Shown here: piece after piece, positions 53,864-64,000 of the stretch | Layout of the letters: each line of letters opens with the position of its first letter | Numbering within the stretch: the stretch's first letter is position 1 | Assembly (NCBI GenBank): GCA_034359265.1 | Contig: CP136898.1 | Span: 41,005,501-41,069,500 of the forward strand | Direction of reading: 5' to 3' | Length of the DNA: 64,000 nucleotides | From: Canna indica | Taxonomy: Eukaryota > Streptophyta > Magnoliopsida > Zingiberales > Cannaceae | Notes under the pieces: generated by a model | Database searches by the model: none | The model's input: only the letters and a program-made list of their open reading frames with translations | Told to the model about the DNA's origin: nothing | Position numbers and translations under genes: made by a program

Positions 53864-54736
53864 CCCAAGCTACAACTCAATGCAAAATTCTATCTCTCTT
53901 CTTGGTGGTAAACCCGGCAACTCCTCAGGGAATACATCAGATAACTCACAAACCACCTGTGTTCCCCCGACATCCCCTGTCGTGCCTCTGTCCTGCTCAG
54001 CCATAGATACGAAGGCCAGGAAAGACTAGCAGCCACCCATAAGTAGTTTGCAGGCCTTTAGAGTTGAAATGACCCCTATAGGATCCCCCCTTCTATCTCC
54101 CTGGAAGGAAAACTATGGCAAACTCGGCTTGCTGAAAGTGACAGTCTTAGCCCTGTGATCCACTAACGCAAAATGATCCGCCAGCCAATCCATGCCGAGT
54201 AGACATCAAGCTCAAGCATCGGTAGAAGTGTCATCTCTGCCTTCAACACATGCCCATAAATGAGCACTTCATAGTCCCGGAAGATTGTTTCAACTAAGAT
54301 AACATCACCCGTTTGCGTCGACATAATATATGGTACATCAAGCAAAGAGGGTTTCCCTGGCAATTCAATAGCAAAAACAACATATACAAAGGAGTGCATG
54401 ACATCCAGATCAAATAATACATAAGTAGCGGATGAACCAACAATAAGAGTACCTGTTATTACTGCCTTGGACGCCTCAGTGCCATCACGATTCATAGCAT
54501 AGACCATCGCAGAAGGCGTCTCAGAATAATTGGTCTGCTATCCCCTGCCCTATGTCTGACCCTTTTGCTCCACAGACCCAACTAACATCGGTGCTTTCCC
54601 TCTCGACTGCTCAGTTCTCTGGCCACCTCAATCCAGACAATCCTTCTTGAAGTGCATATCCTGCCTACATCTGAAGTATGCATCCGTGCGGCCGTAGCAA
54701 GCCCCCCAGTGCCTCCTGTCACAGCGACCACACTGT
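53864..54736 (-). pseudogene. Protease and gag zinc knuckle, second gypsy
   Basis: Protease ORF 54507-54163 has MVYAMNRDGTEASKAVITG, then VLFDLDVMHSFVYV, where the catalytic D-S/T-G motif has become D-L-D. Upstream, to the copia junction at 54736, minus strand gives the gag knuckle CRQDMHFKKDC and CYGRTDAYFRC. The rest of gag, the primer site and the 5' LTR are not found on the other side of the copia insertion. Confidence 0.75.
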
Positions 54737-56392
54737 TGTTGGTGAAATGGCCACATTAGAGGGGGGTGAATAGTGCGTTATCTAAACTTATCGCCTAATT
54801 CCAATTTTAGACTTTTCTTAAACTACTTAGGCAATTCATAAATCGAGTAGTAAGTGGAAGCAAGATATAAATGATAAGCAATAAGAAACATAAGATAAAT
54901 AATGCTAACACAATTATTTATAGTGGTTCGGCCCCAATGCCTACTCCACTACCTAAGCACCCTGCTTAGGATTTCCAAACTAGGTTTACTAGATTATATC
55001 GTTTCCCTTACAAAGAGGACTTTACACCGGAAAGTCTTCGCTCTCAAACCGAAGGCACTTCCACACCCGGAAGTAACCCGCCTTCCTACCGAGAGCACTC
55101 TCCCACCTCAACCTAAGGGACAACTCAACTAATCCTAGTAAACTAAATTTATAATGGTGGATTTAAGCCTTTACACCAAGATAACCACCAACTCAATCAA
55201 CCTAGCAATCTAGGTTTACACACACTCAAATACAATGAGATAAACAATAAAATACAACAAGAAATTGAGCAATAAGTCAAACAATAAAGTATTTAGCTCC
55301 ATAACAAGATTCCTAGCTTCCTCTTGATGCCTTTGATGATGAAACAATGAAGATAATGCTCAATCAAAGAGATGAGAGATCAAAGCTAGAGTTTCCACAA
55401 GAATTGGCTCAATAAAGCTTGGGAATGATCACAAGATGGCTCAAGAAGGTTAGGAGTGATCAAAAGTGTCAAAGGAAGACTGAAGCATCAGTATTTATAG
55501 AGACATAAAGGAGACTCGGGTGAAACAATTCTCAAAGGCTCGAAAACTAGCCATTTTCTGCCTTCCAGTCAATTGTCGAAAACTAGCCAACCGCTCGAGC
55601 GACCGAAGGCTTACTGCCGCTTTCTAGCATACTTCGGTCGACCGTTCAGTCGACCGACTTGTCTACTACCAGTTTTTGGCAGTATTCGATCGACCAAAAT
55701 TGGGCAGACTACACATCTTGGTTTGGCTGAGTTTTTGCTTGTTTGCTCGTTTCTAGGTTCCGTCTTCACTAAGTCTACTTATGTAACTTTAAAACATAAA
55801 TTTTATGTAAGGATTACCCCCCATTTGGATTCAATAAAAATATCTAAAAAATCAAAATCCTTAAGAATCAAAATCTGACTTTTGGGGTCTAGTACAAATT
55901 TCCCAAAATCAAAAAATTTATAATCTCTCAGGTCAAATATGGGTAAGCTAAAGGATTTTAAAAAATCTTTAAAAATATCTCATTATCTAGTTTTCACCTA
56001 AGGAATAATTACCGGCATTTTTGGTGCTAAGAAAATGTCTAGGTTATATAACCCTCTAAGGAGCTCCCTAGGGTTAGCGAATTCTAGGGTCTTTTCTAAT
56101 TTTTTGGGTTTTTCATGTTTAGGTGTTAGGGATTGGTTTTTGGATTTCTTTGCATCACCATGAGGATTTACAATTTATCTAGACACCCTAAACCTAGACT
56201 CTATCTTCCCGACGAATCCGAGCGCATCGACCAACGTCCTTTCGATTTTTTGATTTCTCCGATATTTTCGATCGAGGACGTTGTGCGTTAACCGATATGG
56301 AACCTGAAAAAATTTCTCAATGAAACATTAGTTCCATGTTTATTATCATCAAAATCAAAATTAAGACCAAGGTAGAAAACCTTAGACCAACA
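54737..56392 (-). repeat. 3' LTR of the truncated copia element
   Basis: 1656 bp, TGTTGGTGAAATGG to CTTAGACCAACA, followed by ATCTCCCC (polypurine tract on minus strand). It is longer than the other LTRs by about 160 bp, with a shorter GGTCGACC block (55560-55700) and added AT-rich sequence (55790-56200). Confidence 0.88.
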
Positions 56393-58912
56393 ATCTCCCC
56401 ATTTTTTATGATGACAAACATCCTTAAAAAAATATATCATTTAAACACAAAGGATATCAAGCGTGGGATTTCTCTCCCTATCAACATGCATATTTATGAA
56501 AATAAACTCCCCTTATCTATATGCATGATTTTCCTATATTTTGTTCCCTTTACCTACATTTTTCTCCCCCTTTTGACATCAATCAAAAAGGACGAGAAAA
56601 GTCAACCTATGGTCAAAATTGAGACTCTAAAACTATTTTTCATGAAATATGAAAATCTCAACTAAATGGATGAAAATCAAATATCTAATATGAGACTAAA
56701 TCATACATGATAGCATTAGATGATAAATACATTCTAAGTCTAGAAATCATGTATAGGCTTAAGTATTGATATTTTTGTGTATCGATCAAGGAGTCAAAAA
56801 TCACTTTAGAAATGATTTTTCTCATCACATGAGTAGAATGATACCAACCGTGAATTTAAAATATCATACTTGAAGTCTCATTTGAAAATCCGATGCAAAT
56901 TCAAAGTATAAAAAAATAACCATTTGGGAATAACGATACTTTAAAGTTTCAAAATCCAACTTCAAAAATTCAAATCAAATCACATACAGAATCAAGATTT
57001 TTGAAATTTTTATGCCATAAACTAAATTTTTCAAGGAAGATGCAGATTCAAGAATCATCAAAAAATCATTTTTCTGCATTTTTGTAAAATTCATTGAGTT
57101 CTAGTGGTATTTTTGTAAATAACTAGAATATTTCATTACATTTCCAGATTTTATTCAAACTTTCAAAATACAAAGATATGATCATTTAAAACATGTTTAT
57201 CAAGTTTGAGAAGAAAATATTATCATTTGGTCAAAATTTCACTTTAGCATGATTTCATTCAAAAACAAGTATGTTAATTCGAGATTGCTAAGTATCAAAT
57301 TTTAACCTTTAATCATGATTTTTCAAATTTAAACACATGGATACCTAACAAGAGTAAATCTAAATATGTTTGTGAATTAAGTTTGGACCTAAAATGAAGT
57401 CTCTAAGTTAATTTGTTGACTTAGGTCAACTCTACTCAACTTTAGGTCTCCTAAAGTGAACTTGTTATCAATTTATCTATTTTCACATAATTCTTCAATT
57501 TTAATCACATGGAAGCAAATCATAAGTAAACTCAAACATGTTTATCAAGTTTCAACTTAAAATGAAGTCGCTAAGATGGATTTCTACCTAGAGCACATTT
57601 CATTCAATTTAGATGACATGAAATTGCCTAAGTATCAAAATTTTATCCACTCATGAGATTTCAATCAATTATCATGCAAAATCATTCATGAGCATAGAGA
57701 AATCATTTTATCAAGAAAATAGAGGTGTTATGCAAGAATTTTGCCAAAATGAAAATCATACCTCATTTCTTGAGAAATTCCACAATTTTTATTTTCTTTT
57801 TCGATTTTCTTTAGCCTTCCAAATTTATTACTTTCTCAACTTGCAAGTAGGCTTCATTAGTATCATAATAAAATTATATACCAACTAGAAGCTAACTTAC
57901 TAAATAGCAAATGTTCAATGCAAAGTTTCATTTAAAAGTCTTAACCTATGCTAGATAGTAGAGATTCATTTTAAAGAGATTATCATGCTATCAAAATGAA
58001 TCAAAGAAATCTTAAGATATGAAATATTTGAAGAATAAGATCTCTAAACATGTTTAACTTGTTTAGACTTAAAATAGAAGTCTCTAATGTCAAATTTTAA
58101 CCTTGTGCAACTTTACTCAATGAAAAATTGCCTAAGTACTAAGAATTTTCCTACTCATGAGATTTCAATCATAAGTATAGAGACATCAATCGAACATGAA
58201 AGTTGATGTATTAGACTAAAAATATGCAATAACCAAAGACATACCTCATCTTTGCAAATTTAGCGAAACTTTTCATTTTTCATTGGCATAGCCTTCCATT
58301 CTTAATTACCCATAACTTGCAAGTATACTTCATAAATAGAAAATGAAATCAAATCTACATGCTAGCTATCAAACTAAATAGACAAGTGAAAAACTAAGTA
58401 ATATTTTCCAAATTCAACTTCACTAAATAGCCTAGATTCATTTTCAAATAAATCATTCATGATAACAAAATGAATCAAGAGATCTCAAAATATGAAATAT
58501 TAAAAAAATAAGATCTCCAACCCTTCATATTGGTTGAAAACCAAAAGGCCACGATAAGCCTATGATTTAGAACCATAAGGTCGCATGAGCCCGTTATAGG
58601 CTACATAGGTCTCCGAAGAGATCGGAAATCAAAAATCAAAAACATTTTCCAAAGGACTCTTAACAAGAGTGGATAAAACAACTCAAATTAAACATGTATC
58701 ATAACTTCAACTTAAATAAAACAAACCAAAGTAAGGAGATGATACAAGGTATATCTAGATGCCAATTTCCATACCTATGACATCATGATGGTTTGAAGTT
58801 ACAACCAAGGAATGATACTTCATTTAAGTCCATGGTCAACTTCAACTCTTCACTTCTCTTTACCCTTGTGTGGTAGCTCCCCCTACAAGAGAGCAAGAAA
58901 CCTTTGGTAGAG
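56393..58912. repeat. Noncoding copia body, second copy
   Basis: Shares the ordered motifs of the first copy: TTTCATTCAA, GCTAAGTATCAAATTTTAACC, AAAATGAAGTCTCTAAGT, TTTGTTGACTTAGGTCAAC and TACTCATGAGATTTCAATC, near 57190-57420, 57540-57680 and 58070-58200. No coding frame above 66 codons apart from an unrelated 109-codon AT-rich one. Confidence 0.75.
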
Positions 58913-60408
58913 CTTTTCCAGCTCTGCTATGGACTTAACTTCCACCTCGTTCATCCGAGCACTAGACTCGAAGACAACAACATTCAAGCGCGCGAACTCA
59001 CCAATTTTTGCCTCTAAGGCCTTCTTCACTTCAACCAACTTGAGCTTCAGCGGTTTGACCTCCCTAGACCGAATCTTGGACTCCCTTAGCCTATTCATCG
59101 GGCTTGATATTTGAACTTGGGTAAACTCCCATGGGTCCACCCCCGCGGGAAAGTTCTCTTGGGCCGCTGAAATTGGTACCTTTGCCCTCACATGGGTTGC
59201 AACTAGCCGTGGAGCTCCATTGATGTTGCCTCCGGCGTCTTGGCCTCATCGCCCACCGGATTCGTGGCCGCCCGAGGAGGCAAGTTTTCACTGGCACGTT
59301 TAGCCATTTTTCGATGCCTCAAAGTTCAATCGGGAGGAGTTTTATAATTTGAAGGCACAGACGATCTAGCCGCCTTCGATATCCCGAGACCCCGAGACTC
59401 CTAGAGTTCGATATCCCGTAGCCCGTATTGGCCTTAGCAAACTATCTACCAGGAGAATCTTCCCCTTACTACCTGGAGCACTCCTCTGCATCCTCGCCAA
59501 CTGAGCACAAACACGTGGCACTTCCAGCAATGGAGATATCTCACCTACGCGGCAAAAAAATTTGAATCAGTACACCTCGAGCAAACAAGGCAACAATGCC
59601 TTACACTTCAGACTCACCTATATACTTCAAAACCAAGAACCTATCATGGCTCCATTGTAATACTTCCTTGGGAGAAAAAGGAACAGGTGGGCGATGCCAC
59701 TCCAAGAGCTCAATTATTTCCCTGTCCTTAGGCGGGACGCCCCCATCTTCAAAATGCAGGATGGGTCAAGAATTCGACCTCCAAGACAGCGGAAACCTCT
59801 CCATGCAAGACGGTTTATCCAAAAAGAATTGCCAAAGGTCCTCCCATGACTTGACCCTAAAGAAGTGGGTCTTAAAGTTCTTATAAGAACTCTTATATAG
59901 ACTGAAGAGCTTTCTCCCTAGAGCATCGTTGAAGGACACCCATAGTCCCTTTTGAGTCCACTTTGCTAGGAAGAGGGAAAAGAAGACTAAGAGGCTCGGC
60001 TTGATCCCAAGACAATCCATTAATATTTCAAAACAATGGACAAATGCCCAACTGTTTGGATGTAGCTGGGTCGGGGCGATGTTGGCCATATTCAACACTT
60101 CGTGCTTAAAGTCGATAAATGGAAGGTGAACCCCAAGATCCTCAAATGGATTCGGTACATGAAGATAAATTCATGCCCCCCCCCCCCCAGTGATATAGTC
60201 TATTCGCCGAGGAGCACGAAATACAATCATAATCCTCATCGACACCCTCACGGGTGATCGGCACACCCTCCCGGAAAGAAAAGATGTTGTTCAAGTCGAT
60301 CATCACCGAACAGTGGAACTTTATCTCCTCATTGATCCACGGATAAGGGTCCAAATTCTCTCATGATAACCCAAATTCCAACTTAACAACACCGCGTCCC
60401 CTCACCAT
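58883..60408 (-). pseudogene. Gypsy-type accessory ORF with N-terminal domain
   Basis: Minus strand from ATG 60408 (MVRGRGVVKLEFGLS). An N-terminal region (YPWINEEIKFHC, FREGVPITREGVDEDYDC) is broken by a 13-base C run (60176-60188). Then follows the domain found in plant putative gypsy-type transposon proteins: FTFHL/FIDF, NMANIAPTQLHPNSWAFVHC, EILMDCLGIKPSLLVFFSL, YKNFKTHFFRVKSWEDLW, FPLSW. An intron-like gap is possible near 59555-59620. The distal part (VDPWEFTQVQI, KLKLVEVKKALEAKIGEFA, RLNVVVFESSARMNEVE) is clearly related to 23390-23620. Several stops. Truncated near 58912, where it abuts copia sequence. Confidence 0.65.
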
Positions 60409-60479
60409 TGATCCGATGAAGACCGTGAAACCCTAACAAACGAGGACAAGTCAGTACAAAAAATAAAATAGAGAATCGA

Positions 60480-60770
60480 AAGACTCACCGGAGAAAAAGT
60501 AACGATGAGCGGAGAAGATGATCAATAAAGGTGTCGTCGGCAAAAACCTTTGAAGAACAGGCACCAAATACCAAAAGCGTGAGAAAAGTTCGAAACAAAG
60601 AAAAAGAGTACCGCTTTATAGGCCGAGGAATGACAACCACTCTAGCAAATGGCCAACGATCATACCATGATCAAATCACCAACCGGCTTAGCAAGCAACG
60701 GTTCCCTAGAAACCCTCAAGACACGAATGTACATTTTCTTTGCCATGATTACTCTTCGGACGAAGAGACA
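60480..60770 (-). promoter_or_regulatory. Promoter and leader of the accessory ORF, second copy
   Basis: Minus strand: ATCATGGCAAAGAAAATG, GGTTTCTAGGGAACCG, then GGCCTATAAAG (TATA at 60615-60622), a CT-rich leader and donor CCG|GTGAGT at 60488. The order and spacing match 22630-22886 on the plus strand. The ATG at 60408 lies about 80 bp beyond the donor, with TTGTTAGGGTTTCACGG between. Confidence 0.6.
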
Positions 60771-60825
60771 TGCACCAATTAGGAAGGTATAACACAAGGG
60801 AAAATACCTACCACTATGTGGCTGC

Positions 60826-61020
60826 CGCACCCAAAATGGAAACCGAAGGAGCACAAAGCGATATGGCAAAGATATGCCGATCTGATCTGCCCCAACCAAA
60901 TAGTTAAAGGCCACAGCAGGCACGCCCCCCCTCCCCCTCTCCCCCTTGGGCTGTGTGCGGCTCCTCCCTCTATTGGAGCCGTTCGATCAATCCTCCTATT
61001 TTATATTTTTTTCACTTAAG
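60826..61020 (-). repeat. Gypsy LTR fragment with TATA and hairpin
   Basis: Minus strand AAATATAAAA (60999-61008), then the hairpin ACGGCTCC-loop-GGAGCCGC (60957-60982) and a purine-rich GGGGGAGAGGGGGAG leader, as in LTR-1. Cut near 60825 where the accessory-ORF upstream region begins. Confidence 0.5.
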
Positions 61021-61189
61021 GCAGAAAATTACAATTTGCCCCTACTTGAGTTTACATCCAATTTGACTCATGTATTTGACCCAACCGCACCAAAGATGAT
61101 CTCCTGACCCGATTTAAACCCAACTTAAATTCATACTTGATTAAAGTAAGTTTTCACGTGCAAGAGTCATACTTTCACACGCATCTTGA

Positions 61190-62110
61190 GTTTCTTGTTG
61201 AAATGCCAAAATTAAATTATAATTAGCATGAGTATTACAAAACTCTTCGATCAAAAACTCATCGAGCCAAGAAAACTTTCTTGCCCGATTTACCACAAAC
61301 GAGTAAACATAATCGCGTTGTGGCATGCCCGTTCTAGCAAACATATATTGCCACATTCAAGACTTATCTAATAAATCTTGTTGCAAGATAACTTGTATGT
61401 GTGTGACCCATTGTGCCCCACACTAAGCTAGCAGTGGGTCCATGTAAGCGAGTGGATTGATTTAATAGAACACTTCTACTTCAATCAATTTCCCGATTAA
61501 TACTTAATCTGACCTATAGATCAAGATTGACGTCCAGCAATGAGTCATGACCCCCAAATAGTATGTAGTTCAATCAAACCCAGATCGAATGCCCTTCGGT
61601 GATTAGTCCCCATGTAACTCAATCATTCAGTTATACAATGTCTCGAACCGAGCAAGTGTATAGAGGAATCGTCAAACCCTAATGCTCGTTCATATGCAAT
61701 CATTATGTTGAGTGATTGTCTCATAACGGAACATTAGAAAGTCTTTCTAATTTTCATATCCACTCTGGATAGTGACTCCCTGAGATGATACTCTCTAGAA
61801 GGCATAGGGAATTCTCTCCTTTCTCTAGGAGCAACCTATCCCATGTTGGTTACTCACAAGCTTCCATGAAGGCCTTATCCTGCCCAAAGTACCCGACACA
61901 TAACTCAAAGAGTCATGATACAAAATAATCTAAATACACATATCAGTAATCACAAAGCTTCCATGGTAATCTCAGTTCCTAAGATTACTTACACCTATTA
62001 ATGTATGAGAGAGTGTCTTCAATAGGTGTTCCTCTAGCAGGTTCGTTTAGTGAACTCATTCTCCAATGAGCACCTATACTCTCACATTAATGACACCTCT
62101 TAGGTAACTG
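61190..62110 (-). repeat. Probable LTR of the right-hand copia element
   Basis: Directly follows the integrase remnant on the minus strand. Noncoding, with blocks such as ACACCTATTAATGTATGAG and AGGTGTTCCTCTAGCAGG that resemble LTRs of plant copia elements. TGTTGAAATGCC at 61196 could be one edge. Ends uncertain; RT and RNase H would have been deleted between integrase and this LTR. 61021-61190 shows no feature. Confidence 0.4.
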
Positions 62111-62149
62111 TGAGGTACTAGAAACAAATTTAGTGGGTACCTTATTCAA

Positions 62150-63400
62150 AAGATACATGGTTGTCTCTACGACAAAACCTTAGAAAGACATGAGAAGATC
62201 GGTGAAGGATAGCATGGACCACACCATATCCAATGAAGTGTGATTCCTCCATTCAGACACTCCATTAAGCTATGGTGTGCTATGAGGTGTACATTCAGAG
62301 TCAATCCATTGTCCTTGAGATAATCTAGAAACTCGACGGATAAGTATTCCTTGTCTCGATCTGATCAAAGGGCTTTAATACTTTTTCCAATTTGTTTCTC
62401 AACCTCAGCCCTAAACTCTATGAATTTTTTAAAAGCTTCGAACTAGTGTTTCATTAAATAGATATACTCGTACCGTGATAGGTCATTGGTAAATGTTATG
62501 AAGTGCAAGTATCCACTTGTAGTGTGGGTGGTTATCAGTTCGCATACATCTGTGTGGACCAACTCTAACAACTCGGCTGCCCTTTCATCATTTTTCCCTT
62601 GAGGAAGGATTTGCAAGTCGGTAACAATTCATAATCGTAAGGGACAAAGAATCCATTTGTGTACAACCTATTTATCCTATTCTCATTAATATGACCAAGC
62701 CTCAAGTGACAATGGTAAGTGAGGTTTAGATTATTCTTTTTTCCTTTTATTTTGCTCGACATGAAATATATTGTCATTAACATTTAATACCATCAAGCCA
62801 TTAGAGATGTATCCGATTACAAACAACTCATCAGAATAGAATATGGAGCAACTATTGCCTTTGAAAATCATTTCATATCCTTGTTCATGTAACAAGGGAA
62901 CAAAAATAATGTTTCTAATCAACACTGGAACAAAGTAACAATTACTAAGCTCGATAACATTGCCAGATGGCAACTCTAAACAATAGGTTCCTACAACTAA
63001 TGCAACAACTTTTGTGACATTTCCAACTCAAAGCCCGTAGTCCACCTTTGTTCGGCTTTCTACTTTTTCTCAGACCCTGCAATGTATTGCAAATATGAGA
63101 ATCACATCTAGTATCCAATACCCATGAAGTAGAACTAGTCAATGACAGGCTAATTTCAATTATGAACGCACTTGAAGCGGCTTCAAAAGCCTTCTTTTAC
63201 TTCACTTCTGCAAGATAAGACTTGTAGTTCCTCTTTCGGTGGTCATCCTGCCCACAATGGATGCAAGTGCCTTTGGGAAACTCTTTCCCTTTCTTCTTGA
63301 TGTCCTTCTTGGGCTTCACAACTCTGTTCTTTGCCTTGTTCTTAACATGGCCTTTCTTTGCCATTTTCTTGGAGGCACCTACCACTAATAAGACCTTCCC
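62150..63400 (-). pseudogene. Copia gag tail, protease, integrase remnant
   Basis: Minus-strand order: gag knuckle CIHCGQDDHRKRNYKSYL (last Cys now Tyr), protease SWVLDTRCDSHICN (catalytic D-T-G changed to D-T-R), NVIELSNCYFVPVLIRNIIF, the pre-integrase block CHLRLGHINENRINRLY with CKSFLKGKM, and the integrase core LLELVHTDVCELITTHTTSG, YLHFITFTNDLSRYEYIYL and FRAEVEKQIGKSIKAL, then damaged sequence to about 62150. Four frames are needed. It resembles the group annotated as Tnt1-like Pol. Confidence 0.85.
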
Positions 63401-63607
63401 TTTGGGTCACCTACCACTAACAAAACCAGAATCAAGGGCGGATTGGGATGAGAGTCCTCTACTATGAGTAGCAATTGAATCTTAGCAAACCCAAAATGCA
63501 TTTGATCTAGAGGTCAATGAAACTATCTATCTTTGTTTCTTATAAGCAAATGATACTGCAATTTCTATATATAACCAACTTCTTGCACATGATTTGCTTG
63601 TTGGGCC
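63401..63607 (-). other. Decayed gag-side sequence of the copia element
   Basis: Upstream of the knuckle on the minus strand; Lys/Gly-rich fragments only. No clear domain. Confidence 0.3.
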
Positions 63608-63612
63608 TATAG

Positions 63613-63730
63613 TGTTAAAAAATAGCCTTGGACCTAACTTCACCCCAAAAGCTAGCTCAAATGGGGAGGATTACCCAATCCATTTAAAGATTATTTAGAC
63701 CACAATCTCAATCAATGTGAGTCTTTAACA
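63613..63730 (-). repeat. Left terminal repeat of the TRIM
   Basis: 118 bp; contains CTTGGACCTAACTTCACC, CCAAAAGCTAGCTC and GGGGAGGATTACCCAATCC. Differs from the right copy at roughly 15-20 positions, so it is not recent. Confidence 0.92.
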
Positions 63731-63817
63731 CACCCCCCTCACGCCCAGAATCCACAGCTGGAGCGTGAAATTCTACAGGTGGCCCCATAATTAACAATAG
63801 ATCTGACTCTGATACCA

Positions 63818-63936
63818 TGTTAGAAAATTAGACTTGGACCTAACTCCACCCCAAAAGCTAGCTCTTAGGGGGAGGATTGCCCAATCTATTTAAAGACTAT
63901 CTAGACCACAACCTCAACCAATGTGGGACTTTAACA
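63818..63936 (-). repeat. Right terminal repeat of the TRIM
   Basis: 119 bp, matching the left repeat with one extra base. The block CAATGTGGGACTTTAACA at its end is a widespread plant LTR tail. Confidence 0.92.
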
Positions 63937-64000
63937 TATAGATGCTCCTAATATTACAAAATAAGAAAGAGAACATAACTAAGCAAAGGACAACACACAA

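Larger units (their letters stand above)
54737..58912 (-). mobile_element. Truncated member of the pol-less copia family
   Basis: 3' LTR plus the 3' 2.5 kb of internal sequence. The internal region is the same repeat-built noncoding body as in 39885-43110, up to the CTACCACACAAGGGTAAAGAG-like segment that lies just after gag in the complete element (43060-43110 and 58855-58895). gag, primer site and 5' LTR are lost at a breakpoint near 58912. Confidence 0.82.
63613..63936 (-). mobile_element. TRIM (324 bp) with intact ends
   Basis: Terminal direct repeats of 118 bp (63613-63730) and 119 bp (63818-63936), each from TGTTA to TTTAACA. The 87-bp middle has, on the minus strand, TGGTATCAGAG (exact initiator tRNA-Met site, 63807-63817) next to the right repeat and GAGGGGGGTG (63731-63740) next to the left repeat. 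Flanked by a perfect 5-bp duplication TATAG (63608-63612 and 63937-63941). No coding capacity, as expected for a TRIM, which depends on enzymes of autonomous elements. Confidence 0.92.

Noticed and set aside
1..64000. Host protein genes, tRNA or rRNA genes
   Set aside because: Looked for on both strands; every confident coding signal is a transposon domain. A covariance-model search was not possible here.

Overview
This window is a piece of a flowering-plant nuclear genome made almost entirely of nested and decayed transposable elements. The evidence is the mix of families: Ty3/gypsy chromoviruses of Tekay/Del type, a Tat-like gypsy element, SIRE-like Ty1/copia elements, L1-type LINEs whose ORF2 ends in an RNase H domain, a BED-finger hAT element, a probable CACTA remnant and a TRIM. 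Several LTR elements carry an initiator-tRNA-Met primer binding site (TGGTATCAGAG or close variants). I found no host gene that I can name, and no rRNA or tRNA gene. The species cannot be fixed from the sequence alone.

Layout. (1) 1-15260: two copies of one minus-strand Tekay/Del element in tandem, LTR-internal-LTR-internal-LTR with a 7451-bp period, sharing the same inactivating mutations. (2) 15261-21060: a plus-strand LINE that the array interrupts just before its YADD motif; its RNase H domain is split by a 3129-bp hAT element (17225-20353) with an 8-bp target duplication. (3) 21137-28475: a minus-strand LINE scrap, then a minus-strand Tat-like gypsy relic with gag, protease and partial RT, plus an opposite-strand accessory ORF with its own TATA box and leader. 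(4) 28475-31142: LINE tail, a possible gene 5' fragment and a CACTA-like remnant. (5) 31143-36084: a plus-strand gag-protease gypsy element with both LTRs, containing a solo copia LTR (33952-35384). (6) 36085-38372: a truncated copia LTR, a minus-strand LINE RT relic and the edge of a long gypsy LTR. (7) 38373-46061: a complete minus-strand copia element with gag but no pol, with a 5-bp target duplication. (8) 46062-54736: two adjacent long gypsy LTRs and a minus-strand gypsy pol pseudogene. (9) 54737-58912: a second, truncated member of the pol-less copia family. (10) 58883-61020: a second copy of the Tat-type accessory ORF and an LTR fragment. (11) 61190-63606: a decayed copia element. (12) 63613-63936: an intact 324-bp TRIM with a perfect TATAG target duplication.

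How it works together. Nothing here appears able to transpose alone. The copia family with gag only must borrow protease, integrase and reverse transcriptase, yet it keeps LTRs, primer site, polypurine tract and a repeat-built noncoding body shared by two members, so it looks like a propagated non-autonomous family. Most premature stops in the coding relics sit where Gln or Arg is expected and fit C-to-T change, as expected after long cytosine methylation. The least explained signals are promoter-proximal: palindrome arrays upstream of the copia TATA box, a GCGGCTC hairpin at the predicted RNA start of three gypsy LTRs, and the separately promoted antisense ORF.
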